Shown here piece by piece: positions 13,977 to 23,540 of a stretch of 64,000 nt of DNA (within the stretch, counting starts at the first letter, position 1; each line of letters starts with the position of its first letter). The notes under the pieces are model-generated. The model ran no database searches, was not told the DNA's origin, and was given only the letters and a program-made list of their open reading frames with translations. The stretch spans positions 7,068,001 to 7,132,000 of the forward strand of contig CP085825.1 in assembly GCA_020809705.1 (NCBI GenBank). The letters are read 5' to 3'. This DNA comes from Calonectria ilicicola. Taxonomy: Eukaryota > Ascomycota > Sordariomycetes > Hypocreales > Nectriaceae. A program made the translations under genes and the position numbers.

Positions 13977-14434
13977 GCTAAGTAGTGCGCCATTAAGACT
14001 GCGAAATTAGATATTGCTAGCAAAATGCCCCTCGATGCTCTTTTAATAAATATCACCATCTTTCATTATGCACATAACTTATAAGATCTTGGAAAAGAAA
14101 AATTGCAATTATAATGGCCTTCAATTTTGTCGCTTAATTGGTTAAAAGGATTCGTTGGTTCTTTCCAAACTGTTTAGGTATGTTGGTCCGCTGCTAAGTT
14201 TGTTTCCACATTCATTAAAAATGTGGATATGATCCGATTCGAGGACTCGCCCGTCAACCAACATGCATTACATCCCCAGCCAATGATTACATTTTTTCAT
14301 GCAACATTGATCGATTTTAGTACCTTTCCCGTCATCACCTGATATCAGGGTTCTTAAATGAGGGGAATGCGTGCTGCAAAACAATACATCATTCCACCAA
14401 TTTTCTCTTGGGCATTCCACAACGTGTCACCGCC

Positions 14435-15084
14435 ATGACATCTCCCCAAGAGCAAATCCAATTGGTAAGTATCTATCATCTAGTATTCACGCAGATCTCT
14501 ATCTCAAGGAAGGAAATATGTAACCAATGGTAAAACACCGAGTGTAACCTCTCATACTTACCAGCCACAGGATCCTGAAGCCTCTGTCGATAACAATGGC
14601 TCCAGTTTTGACTGGCAAAGGTAATATTCTTAAACATAGATAACAATGCATTTTCTCACAACCCTCTGTTGAAGCACGTCAACCGCGTCTATTACATCAA
14701 GTATTCTTGAATACTGTCAATTTCGGGGAAGATCCTATCAAACCACAAAGACAAGCGATTACTGGTGTGTGGAGAATTTAATAATTGGTTCCTACTTCAG
14801 TAGTTGTAGTTATTGACCAGACTAGGATGCCAAATGATGAAAAGCACATCCAAGGTTTTGATGTTTCGTGAGTATTCTTGACCGAGGGTCGAGATTAGAA
14901 TACTGGATTGACAGACCATAAACTATAGGCATCACTGGATCACCATAATGTTGAGTGATCAGCTCTACTTGGCACCTATTGGTGACAATCCTCAGGTGAA
15001 AATAATTCCCACAATTTCTCGACTCCCACTGACGCTCTAGCAGCGTGTTTTAGACATTGGTACAGGAACAGGGATATGGGCCAT
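14435..15084 (+). pseudogene. 5' fragment of a LaeA-like SAM-dependent methyltransferase
   Basis: Six in-frame exon pieces can be joined by ordinary splice sites: 14435-14464, 14571-14620, 14675-14763, 14826-14867, 14929-14995 and 15041-15084. The peptides follow the LaeA/TAM methyltransferase N-terminal half: SSILEYCQFRGRSY, MPNDEKHIQGFDVSHHW, LYLAPIGDNPQ and the SAM-binding motif QRVLDIGTGTGIWA. The reading then stops: sequence after 15085 has no continuation such as the acidic post-I motif or the catalytic-domain C-terminal half, and the next gene begins at 15379 on the other strand. A functional protein would be about 300 aa; only about 105 are left. I therefore call it a truncated relic, though a short transcript may still be made. 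LaeA-like enzymes often sit in or regulate secondary-metabolite loci. Confidence 0.7.
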
Positions 15085-15378
15085 GTGAGTACGCAAGCTA
15101 ATGGTAACATCGCGTCTAACAATTGAATAAGAATCCAAAGAATATGGGTATCGGTGAGGTGTAAGTCATCATCAGCTCTTCTTTCTTGTCTCGTTACTAA
15201 CGTTGTTGTGAATAGGCATGTTGTGTACGGCCAAAAGCCAGAATGTACTGCCCTCGAGAAAGATTCTTAGGTTGACAAAGGAGCAGAAATGGCCATAAAT
15301 AGGATCAGTGAATCTAATTTTATATATACATCTTTCGTAAATTATAAGGCTTATGAACATAGTACAGGTACGAAATTT

Positions 15379-16704
15379 TTAATGATCATATGGCTCCCCC
15401 GGCATTAGATCACTTTCACTATCACCCCTTATGCTTTGATGGTTACGGGAAGGAATATTAGCACCTAGCGAAGATGTCCTCCGGGCACTAGCTGTCAATC
15501 GCCCTTCCATGTTCAGTCTTGAGGATTGTTCATTTGATCCCTCCACATAGCCATCTTTTTGAAGACTAAAATATGGACCAATGGATGGTAAGCATGCAAT
15601 GACGAGGCCAAGGTCACACTCTAAATTACCCCAGAATACTAAAAGCCTGTCAATCCAACTGGGTCACGGATAAATTTTTAATGATCTTAAACTCACTAGT
15701 AAGGCTCATTGGAACAGCGTCCCCCACTTGTGATCTCATGACAAGGACGCAACGCATGATGGCGCATACGATCGTGACCACACCCAGAAACAATGTGCAA
15801 AAGACTCCAGCTTTAACAAGGCTGTGCACATTGAGACCAGGCAGGACAAGCCATGGCAAGATGAATACTATCTTCGGTGTCACTATTAAACGTAGTCACA
15901 TCGGTCATTTGGTTTACTCACTCAAAATATCACTACTGGTATTGAGAGTCCATGAAACTAAAAATATAGTTTTTGCAGTATCAGCACTACACATGTTGTT
16001 GGATGTAATTTCCCTATTAAATTCGCATTAGTTGCTATGCTTTTATTGAGTATGCAGATATTGCGAGACTTGCCATAATCTTGACATTGGGTAACAGGCG
16101 AAGACGATGACCAATATACTTGCTACGAAAGCAAGCGCAGTATACAAAATTGTAATCCACAAGATCTTTCGCCGTTTCTGCATAAATATGGGAAATATTT
16201 GCAGATACATGGAGAGTAAAGCTGCCTTGCAAACGTAAAATGTAAAATGGAACGGGATGAGGTTTAACCAAAAGATCTTTTCAGCGCTTTGTCAGTCGGC
16301 AAATTCACACTGCAAATTTCCGAAAAAAGAAAAAAACAATACAAACTAGGGGTGCCAAAGGAAATCATACTGTCAAGATGCTTGGGATATTTTTAGGGTC
16401 GCCCTTGTAGCCTTGCAAGTTGGACCCTACTTCTTTATCAAGGGCGCCGTACTTTGCCAAAACAACGGTCTGGGAGGTAGTGATGCACCCGCAGAACCAA
16501 GCTGCAACCATGAATATATCGCTACCCAAGACCTTGCGGCGCTGGATCTTAAGCCGCAGGTAGAGGCGAGCGAGAATGACGGCAGCAGCAATGACCAGCA
16601 GAGTCCACCCGCTAGCCTGCGAACCGGTTAGTAAGGGGCTAAATGAGGACTCGAGAGACAGTACGCACCAAGACTGGGATGGGCCCTACACCACGGTAGA
16701 CCAT
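15379..16704 (-). CDS. Rhodopsin-domain (Pth11/SAT4-type) integral membrane protein
   Basis: Six exons on the minus strand, 16704-16669, 16616-16371, 16276-16086, 16013-15922, 15882-15697 and 15638-15379, give about 336 aa in consistent phase. The fungal rhodopsin-domain hallmarks are present: ARLYLRLKIQRRKVLGSD after the first helix, KAALLSMYLQIF, SWTLNTSSDIL, PWLVLPGLNV and FWGNLECDLGLVIACLPS ahead of a hydrophilic tail of about 60 residues. Seven hydrophobic stretches can be counted, consistent with a plasma-membrane seven-TM protein of unknown ligand. Exon 1 codes only 12 residues, so the true start could lie elsewhere. At the second intron the nearer CAG acceptor (16289) would bring in a TGA; the AAAAG acceptor at 16277 keeps the frame and was chosen. 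Confidence 0.72.
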
Positions 16705-18266
16705 CTGTATATCTTCAAGACCTCAATGTCTTGCGCAGACATTGGGGAGCGGGATGCGTCGCGCGCTGATCAACATCCATCGGAGGGTGCAGATGATGTT
16801 TTGGAATGGATGGCCAAGTGGTGGACATTGCATTCCAGGGGGGCCTGGTGCGGGGGGGGAACCTTGGTTGGTTTTGTAGTCTGTAGCTGCGGTGACATTC
16901 CAAGGCTTGATGTGGCGTTGGCATGGGTGCGTCTAGTTTGAGACATCTCAGTCACCGACCAATAGATTGCATCGGGTCGCTGCCGAATGCGGAATCGCCG
17001 GCAGTCGGTGACGCGCTCGCGTTTCCCCCTAAATTGGGCCTACCCTGCACTCAGCTCCCTGTGTTTCAACTATGCTGAAGTGGTTGTCGGTCGAGACATG
17101 ACCTGAGCTGATAGTCGTGTGTCTCAAATCTTATCTATTGGTTCTTCATGCTGAAGGTAGATAGGGTCTAAGATTTGAGCCACTTATCATAAAAAGAAAG
17201 CAAGGAAGCTTAGCGCGGTCAATGAGAAAAAGACCTAGATTAATCTACGGAATTGCCGTAACTCATCACGTTTTTTGCCTCAAGAGTCGGTGGCAATCAT
17301 CCTATAGCTTGAACTAAATGTCCGGTATAACACCCATGGGTATTAGAATCTTTGCTTAACTTAGATCCATTTTCTTTTGAACGTCTTAGTTCTTAGGCTG
17401 TTGCAAAATTTGTTGTGACTGCAGGTATTGTTATAGCCTTGGCAGTCGCCGCGTCTGACGACTTTCCACGTGCCTTTTCATCTACTCTTGTTGTAACACC
17501 TGAAAATGCAATTGATGCTCTTGTGGCCTCTGCCGTACCTGCTGCACGAATACACTCTGGTCTGGCGCAAAGGGTACAGGCTGCCGAACTGCCATTCTGG
17601 CTCTAATCAGAGTGCTCCTTGGGCAACCAAGTCTGAGCTACCTCTCAAAGGAGGGGACAGTCACCTATATACACACTCTGGTCTTGATTCAAGTTGGTAT
17701 CGTGTATCATTTGGGCCATTCCTCCCACTCGCTGCTCATGAAACTTTGACTGAGTCCCCACTGAACGTCCTTTACCACCTGATTCTATAATTTGGGGCTA
17801 CTGAGTGTACCTTTAGGTCAATTTCTCTACTCTTCAACCCCCAAAGGTCGCAGCCTTTGCCAAGAGGTGGATTGGATGATGGTCTGGATTAAGCTTTGTG
17901 TACGAGGAATCATTCTTGTACTCGGGCCTCGATAAAGCGAGACGGAGAAATCAACCAATGTCACCGAAAACTTTATTCTTGAAGATATATGTCCGATCAG
18001 TACCGTGCCCCGTAAAGGTGCAGACAGCAAACATTTCATTAGCTTGGGAAGCTTGATCGGAGATAGTCTATTTTACTGTGGGTATCAATAAATTATCCAG
18101 ATGTCTACCTTGATGAACTTGTGGCATACATAAAGCTCGTCCCTCATTGTAGAAATTTCACCTGCCTGTCATCTAAAGATTAAACTCAATAATTTTCACC
18201 AAGTTTTCTGATTCCTTTGTGCCCTACGAGTTTCGCCGGCGGGTACGACCTGAAAAAAAGAAAACA
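16705..18266. other. Intergenic stretch without a supported gene
   Basis: About 1.55 kb. The open stretches near 17415-17606 (63 codons) and 17506-17790 (94 codons) start without a good ATG context and match no family I know. A perfect 11-bp inverted repeat occurs at 17123-17179. The 3' part is the presumed promoter of the HAD-like gene at 18267. Confidence 0.5.
17123..17179. repeat. Inverted repeat, 11-bp perfect arms
   Basis: CTCAAATCTTA at 17123-17133 is repeated in reverse complement at 17169-17179, with a 35-nt spacer containing a weaker TCTA/TAGA match. It could fold as a hairpin. No terminal duplication was found, so a mobile-element origin is unproven. Confidence 0.5.
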
Positions 18267-19559
18267 ATGGAGTTGTCTACGCGGCCTAAAGTCATCTTCC
18301 TTGATTCCAATAGCGACCTTTTTGACCAGAAAAATTCCCCGCGCTCTACTTTTTATGCGGTTAAGAAATACTATGACGAGCTCTTGGTGATGAAAATTCG
18401 ACAGCTCAAGGACACGCATCGCAGGGCTTTACGATTGGCCTACAGATACCATTTTAACAGACAGATGATAGACGAAGAAGCAGATGATGAAACAGAAGAG
18501 AACAGGAAGATGCTGCTCTTCAGTTCTCGAGCGGAGTTAGAGAAATCATTCGATGAGGATGAAGAGGTTCATGACGTGCACAAATTGCGCCAAGAAATGC
18601 GTGAAAAGGAACAGAGAACAATTCCAGGAAGCATTGAGACTCTGTACAGACTGCGCGAAAACGGATATCGGATTATCATAATTTCCAACGGGGAGATTGA
18701 AGATGAAAAGTCCAAAGCGAAAACTATTGGAATATGCCACCTTGTTGATGGCATTATCACATCTGAGGAAGCCGGATACAGCAAACCCGATCGTCGTATT
18801 TTTCACTATGCCATTGAGAAGTATGGTGCCCCTTTATATACAACATACATGGTGGGCTCTTTCGCGGACATAGACGTCAAGGGTGCTTTGGATGCACAAT
18901 TGCGTCCTATTTTGTACTCACAATCGGTCTTCGATTCCGAAATTCCAATATATGGACAAAATGTGCCTATTATCAACCACATAAGTCAAGTTCTAGATCA
19001 TCTGAAGATCCAAGTGCACCAATTCGAACCATCTTTTTCATCCAGTCCCAGCCAACTGGTGATTAAAAGAATGGGGATTGATCTCGTTACAGAACCTCGT
19101 CACATTTCACACGTATCTAAAAATGCCGTGCGACGCTTGATGGAGAAAATTGGACTAGTTCTTGTCAACTCGTCCAATAAACTTTACATGCATGCCATTT
19201 GTGATGTTGGGGATATGATCACTGAGATTGAAATGGCAGCTAATATCATAGATCAACCTACTTCAACTACTGAAAATGAGGATGATCTGGCAATCATCAT
19301 CCTAGGATGTGAGATCTTCGAAAGAGATCATAGCATATACGCGGAGTACGTGAGCCTCAGTCTTAAGGTGGATACATCTAAAAGAGTAGAAATTCAGGAC
19401 ATTGCTCTCCTACTCCAGCGTCATTGCAATAGTCTAATGGATGATGATCCGGAGATGGCAATTCGCGAGCTCCGTTCGACAATTACATTATTATCCCAAA
19501 TGAGATCAAGTGAGATGAGGAAGAGGCCTTGGTCAGAAGCCTTGGGTGATAAATTTTGA
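18267..19559 (+). CDS. HAD-like protein with altered catalytic motifs
   Basis: Single exon, 430 aa from ATG 18267, which has a good AAACAATGG context; the frame is open upstream to 18219 but only through a GTG. The N-terminal about 250 residues follow a HAD-superfamily fold: motif I VIFLDSNSDLFD (first Asp kept, second Asp replaced by Asn), motif II IIIISNGE, motif III Lys in GYSKPDRRIF, and motif IV region YMVGSFADIDVKGA (usual GD replaced by GS). The insertion between motifs I and II is highly charged. The C-terminal about 180 residues resemble nothing I recognise. With the general-acid Asp missing, phosphatase activity is doubtful. It lies between the rhodopsin-type gene and the Diels-Alderase relic and has no obvious partner. 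Confidence 0.75.
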   Translation: MELSTRPKVIFLDSNSDLFDQKNSPRSTFYAVKKYYDELLVMKIRQLKDTHRRALRLAYRYHFNRQMIDEEADDETEENRKMLLFSSRAELEKSFDEDEEVHDVHKLRQEMREKEQRTIPGSIETLYRLRENGYRIIIISNGEIEDEKSKAKTIGICHLVDGIITSEEAGYSKPDRRIFHYAIEKYGAPLYTTYMVGSFADIDVKGALDAQLRPILYSQSVFDSEIPIYGQNVPIINHISQVLDHLKIQVHQFEPSFSSSPSQLVIKRMGIDLVTEPRHISHVSKNAVRRLMEKIGLVLVNSSNKLYMHAICDVGDMITEIEMAANIIDQPTSTTENEDDLAIIILGCEIFERDHSIYAEYVSLSLKVDTSKRVEIQDIALLLQRHCNSLMDDDPEMAIRELRSTITLLSQMRSSEMRKRPWSEALGDKF

Positions 19560-19768
19560 TTTGGCCATCAAATTCGGCTGGATATAATGTCTGTTTTAAT
19601 TTGGAATAGACTCTACAGTGTGTTGAGACAACGTGGCACACTATCAATAATAGGTTTACTCTGAATGTCAGGACAAAAGAGTCTCCATACGCGTACATGT
19701 ACATATCCATATGGGTATACCTAGCAAAATATACATGTGCATGCAGCAGCACTCTTGCAAAGTTACTG

Positions 19769-20740
19769 TCAAGTAAATGCAAATTGCTCAGACAGGGCTT
19801 TCCCCTTGAATCGATCCCCTTTAACTCCCCCAGTAGCCTTTCCTGTAAACCTGAAATAACCCGAGAAGGCTACAAGATATGTATCCGTTGAGATGTTTGA
19901 ATAGGGCTTCTCCTCACCTAAAATATAGAATTCAATCAAGTATTGAGCCGAAAAAGTAGTTGATAGGACCGGTGGGTAAGTATCATTTCCCCCATATGGT
20001 GTTACTTTTACAGCACCTTATTTGCAACTAGATTGCAAAACTTTGCCATCTTTTGCAACATAGCCCGACACGTTCTCTTTTACATCAGACGCGATAGCAT
20101 CGAACTAGACAACAGAATACGGCCCAAACTCTGCATGAACCTAGTACCAAGAGCTTGCCAACGCTGTGAAGGGCCTGTCTGCCCAGTTCTTGTGATGGTA
20201 TCCGGCACCCTTAAAGGACAAATGCTCATCCTGGAGCCGCGGATCCACGACAACAAGAGAATTCGGGATTGCATTCGCCCAACCAACGTGCGGGGCGGGA
20301 CGATCGCTTCTGAAGCATTTGTAAGGTCCGTCCCACACGTGTAATGATCCGGTGCAATCTAGCTGCAAATTAGCACGAGTTGCGCATATTTTGTAGCCAA
20401 CAATTAGGCATGGATCAGAACTTGGATCAACATGGTAAGTTGACTGAAACAGCGAGGCAATCTAACTGGGTAAATGGAATTAACAAAATGAGATTTGGAA
20501 ATGCTTACCGCGCGATATGAGATGGTCACATTGATTCCTTGCTTCGGGCTGTCTATTTTTATGGTATACTCTGCATGACCCTTCTGTGCACCCTTACCCT
20601 GAAAGCCGAACCCAAATTTCAGATATATCATCTGGACCAGATTCAATTTTAGCAAAAGCCTCTTAAGGCATTTGCGTGTCAAAATCGAAAACGGTTCCAT
20701 TTTTAAAGTTCCAGCATACTAGAAGGAAAATGTATAGTTT
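19769..20740 (-). pseudogene. RIP-scarred relic of a fungal Diels-Alderase-like (hydroxyneurosporene synthase-like) gene
   Basis: Translating the minus strand gives pieces of one protein interrupted by stops and a shift: NGTVFDFDTQMP-stop-EAFAKIESGPDD..WVRLSG, a one-base shift to GKGAQKGHAEYTIKIDSPKQG, an apparent intron (about 20509-20359), then LHVWDGPYKC, GAGYHHKNWADRPF, SSWY-stop-VHAEFGPYSVV-stop-FDA, SGYVAKDGKVLQSSCK-stop-GAVKVTPYGG, YPP, and finally YFRFTGKATGGVKG with ALSEQF and a natural-looking stop at 19769. The GYHxKNW, W.H...GPYSVVWFDA and GYVAKDGKV blocks are those of the lipocalin-like Diels-Alderase family (CghA/Fsa2 type) that forms decalins in PKS-NRPS pathways. Two stops are TGG to TAG and at least one reads as CAA to TAA, all CpA/TpG changes expected of RIP. 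The N-terminal about 100 residues are not identified. Confidence 0.65.
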
Positions 20741-21060
20741 GCTCACCCATTGATACTTGATGCCTTAGATACACTGCTTAGCACAAATTGTGGCCCACGC
20801 TAAATCTAGAGGGTGGGTTAGTGGCGAGCACCATGATGACAATAAAAAAACGAAATAATAAAAAATATGATCTAAAGTCTTTAAAGAAATAGAATGGTAT
20901 TCTTCGAATTTATGCTATATGATATCTTTTCCACTTCTTTATGCGCCTGTTATTAACATGAAAAGATAGCATCAGTGTTATAGCTTGGACCTACCTGAGG
21001 GTTGAATTGTAGCGCTCGCCGACTCGCAAGATCCCCAATCCCACCAACTCGCCGACGTCA

Positions 21061-21170
21061 ATGTCGACACCGGAGCCGAGCCCTGGAGGCAAGAAGCTTT
21101 CCACCGGCGCCATCATCGGCATCACGATTGGCGGCGCCGTCGTCCTGGGGCTCCTCGTTTTCGCATGATA
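21061..21170 (+). pseudogene. Possible remnant of a single-pass membrane protein
   Basis: A GC-rich island codes PEPSPGGKK followed by a hydrophobic helix LSTGAIIGITIGGAVVLGLL and then FA-stop-YRF, the layout of the stalk, membrane helix and cytoplasmic start seen in many fungal cell-surface sensors. The TGA sits where Trp or a basic residue would be plausible. No signal peptide or ectodomain is evident upstream, so only a fragment remains, or this is chance. Confidence 0.3.
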
Positions 21171-21418
21171 CCGTTTCGGCTCGGTCTTCGTCAGACGCCA
21201 CCACTAGGCGGCAGGCCTCTAGTGGAGCTGCGTAAGTATTTGTGTTGCTCATCTCTCATCTTACGCAGTTACAATTGTAATGAGGCGGGGACTGGGTCGG
21301 CGTGACTCACATAAGCATGCAGATGCATGGCGGCGTAGCCTGTAGAAGCGGGTCTGGGTAACAACCCAAATATCTTTTATTACGACGACCTGTTTGGAAA
21401 GTCCAGGTAATCTTCACC

Positions 21419-23032
21419 ATGAGCTCAGCTAATGGCCAAACAGAACTCTCGACCTATTGTCGACTTCCAGCGGAACTCTTCCAAGATATAGTATCCCAGC
21501 TTCACAATAGCAGCATCAAATCCTTGCGTTTGACATGCTCACATTTTCGCAACACAGCCCAACTCCGCCTCACGCGGGTTTACCTGTCTTCTAACCCACG
21601 CGATGTCGACGTGTTCCGAGCCGTGGCAGACCATGAAGGGTTTCGACAAAACATTGTCGAGATTATCTACGATGATGCACAAATAAAGTACTGGGAGGGG
21701 GCAAAGTTTGCCCCATCCCTAGACTACAACTATGCAAATGGAGAGTATGAAGAAATTTCCAGACTTGGCGATGATGCGGTAGGAATGTCAATGTGGTATC
21801 TACGGCGATACAACAGAAGCCTAAAGTTCATGGACAGATATGAACGCAACCTTGTTCGGAGATGGGGCCAGTCCGACGCGGTAAAGCGCTTGCGACCGAG
21901 GTTGAGCCTGCTAGAGTCGCACAAGTGCTATGCGCAACTGGCACAAGATCAAGCTGGAGTACTCGCTGCCAACAGCGACGCCGAGGCCTTGGAATATGGG
22001 CTCCTCCGTTTCCCCAACCTGCGACGAATCACCATCACACCCGCGGCTCATGGGAAGCCGGGAAGACCATTGTACCAAACGCCAACGATTCGCTCTCTTC
22101 CGCCTGGATTGGTTTACCCTATCCCTCGAGGTTGGCCAGTGGATGTTCCAGGTAGCTTTAGATGTTGGGTGGTGGGGCACTGGGAAGGCAATGATAACCA
22201 GAAAAAGTGCTGGCGCGGGTTTTCTCTTGTGACTAGCGTGGTTGCTCGGCTGTATCGCGAGGACCGACTCCCTGGAATCTCCGAGTTTGTCATAGACACC
22301 AACCGGTTGCTTTCCGGCATCAATTGCCGTATCTTCAGGTACGGTACGAACAGGGAGTATAATGACCTCGTTACTATCTTGCGTCGCCCCGGTCTTTCTC
22401 GCTTCGACCTTCCACTGCTTATTGGCACTAAAATCTTTGATCAATTTCCAATTTTACAAACTGGTCACCTGCAGCATGCGCTGAGTTTGGCAACAGCCTT
22501 GGAGCGTGTCAACCTGTCTACGAATCTCGTACCCTTTCATGAACTTGAATTCAGGGTACCTCCGTACTTCATCCCGCTCCGCACAATGCTGCCAGTTCAT
22601 GCGTGGTCAAATCTGCGATATTTTGGTCTGTCCCGCTTCCTCGTCATGCAGACCGACTTAATGGAGCTTCTCCTTGCGCTTCCGCCGACACTTCGATCCG
22701 TTGGCCTTAGCTTCCTCGACTTTTTCCCCTCTGGCGGGGACTACAAGGCATTGCTCGAGGATATTCGAAAGATGCTGGGTTGGCGCGAGCGAGCAACCGT
22801 GGACAGACCCAAGATTACTATTCTCGTCGACCATGAATTACCAATGGATTCACGTCATGTCGATGTCAGCCAAGAGGCCGAGGGCTTTGTATATCATGGA
22901 GACGAGAATCCGTTTTTGGAGAATAACGTGGTGTGTCCAGGCATGGGGACTTGCGTGGACTCATTTGATCCAGATTTCGATTCCTCTGTCGAGTCTTGTA
23001 TGTCGGAAATATTAGAATTAGATGATGATTAA
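21419..23032 (+). CDS. F-box domain protein
   Basis: Intronless, 537 aa, starting at ATG 21419. Residues about 14-55 form an F-box: LPAELFQDIVSQL then SLRLTCSHFRNTAQLRL. This motif binds Skp1 and so would place the protein as a substrate adaptor of an SCF ubiquitin ligase. The remainder (about 480 residues) is typical of the long fungal F-box proteins with degenerate leucine-rich repeats but has no named domain I can assign; the C-terminus is rich in Asp, Glu and Ser. These families expand fast and often have no orthologue outside the species. The gene sits beside a STAND protein in a region with no housekeeping genes. Confidence 0.85.
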   Translation: MSSANGQTELSTYCRLPAELFQDIVSQLHNSSIKSLRLTCSHFRNTAQLRLTRVYLSSNPRDVDVFRAVADHEGFRQNIVEIIYDDAQIKYWEGAKFAPSLDYNYANGEYEEISRLGDDAVGMSMWYLRRYNRSLKFMDRYERNLVRRWGQSDAVKRLRPRLSLLESHKCYAQLAQDQAGVLAANSDAEALEYGLLRFPNLRRITITPAAHGKPGRPLYQTPTIRSLPPGLVYPIPRGWPVDVPGSFRCWVVGHWEGNDNQKKCWRGFSLVTSVVARLYREDRLPGISEFVIDTNRLLSGINCRIFRYGTNREYNDLVTILRRPGLSRFDLPLLIGTKIFDQFPILQTGHLQHALSLATALERVNLSTNLVPFHELEFRVPPYFIPLRTMLPVHAWSNLRYFGLSRFLVMQTDLMELLLALPPTLRSVGLSFLDFFPSGGDYKALLEDIRKMLGWRERATVDRPKITILVDHELPMDSRHVDVSQEAEGFVYHGDENPFLENNVVCPGMGTCVDSFDPDFDSSVESCMSEILELDDD

Positions 23033-23540
23033 TGCAAAAATGCGTGCTCCAAAGGACCAACCCCCATCTCTTATGGTGTAATGGTCGGGTCTCCAGGAAT
23101 AATGTTATTTCAAGGGTTCATGTGAGACGAGTCGCTAAGGTATTCTCCAACAGTAACGAAAACGAATGGACGTTTTACTCAAGCCCTATTGGCTGATTTC
23201 ATCCGCCCATGATGACAAATGTCGGGCGGCCATGCTGACAAGATGGAGAGCCCTCTACTCATCATCCGATGAATGCGCATTCACAGCACTGTTTCACCAC
23301 ATTAAACATCTCTTACGTTGAACGGTTCTCGTTATATTTACAGAAACAAGACATCCTCCGTCCCTCAGTGCTTTCCCTCAAGTCTGTACACTAGGGGCAG
23401 GTCCTGTCTCCATGACACAAATTCCCGCATTCTTGCACCTTGTGCAATCGCCGCGCCAATCCTAGACACCTTGTCAAAACTAAGAATTGCCAAAAGCATT
23501 GGGACCTTCCCGACTGGTAGCCTATCGTGATCGCTCTACA

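Noticed and set aside
16276..16289. In-frame TGA in the rhodopsin-type gene, suggesting a pseudogene
   Set aside because: A later AAAAG acceptor at the same intron removes the stop and keeps the conserved helix, so the gene can be intact.
17415..17790. Open frames of 63 and 94 codons
   Set aside because: No ATG in good context, no family motif, and the two overlap in different frames.
18219..18266. Upstream extension of the HAD-like ORF
   Set aside because: It would start with GTG; nuclear fungal genes use ATG, and ATG 18267 has a good context just before motif I.
23487..23540. Upstream extension of the STAND ORF
   Set aside because: It starts with TTG; the first ATG is 23541.
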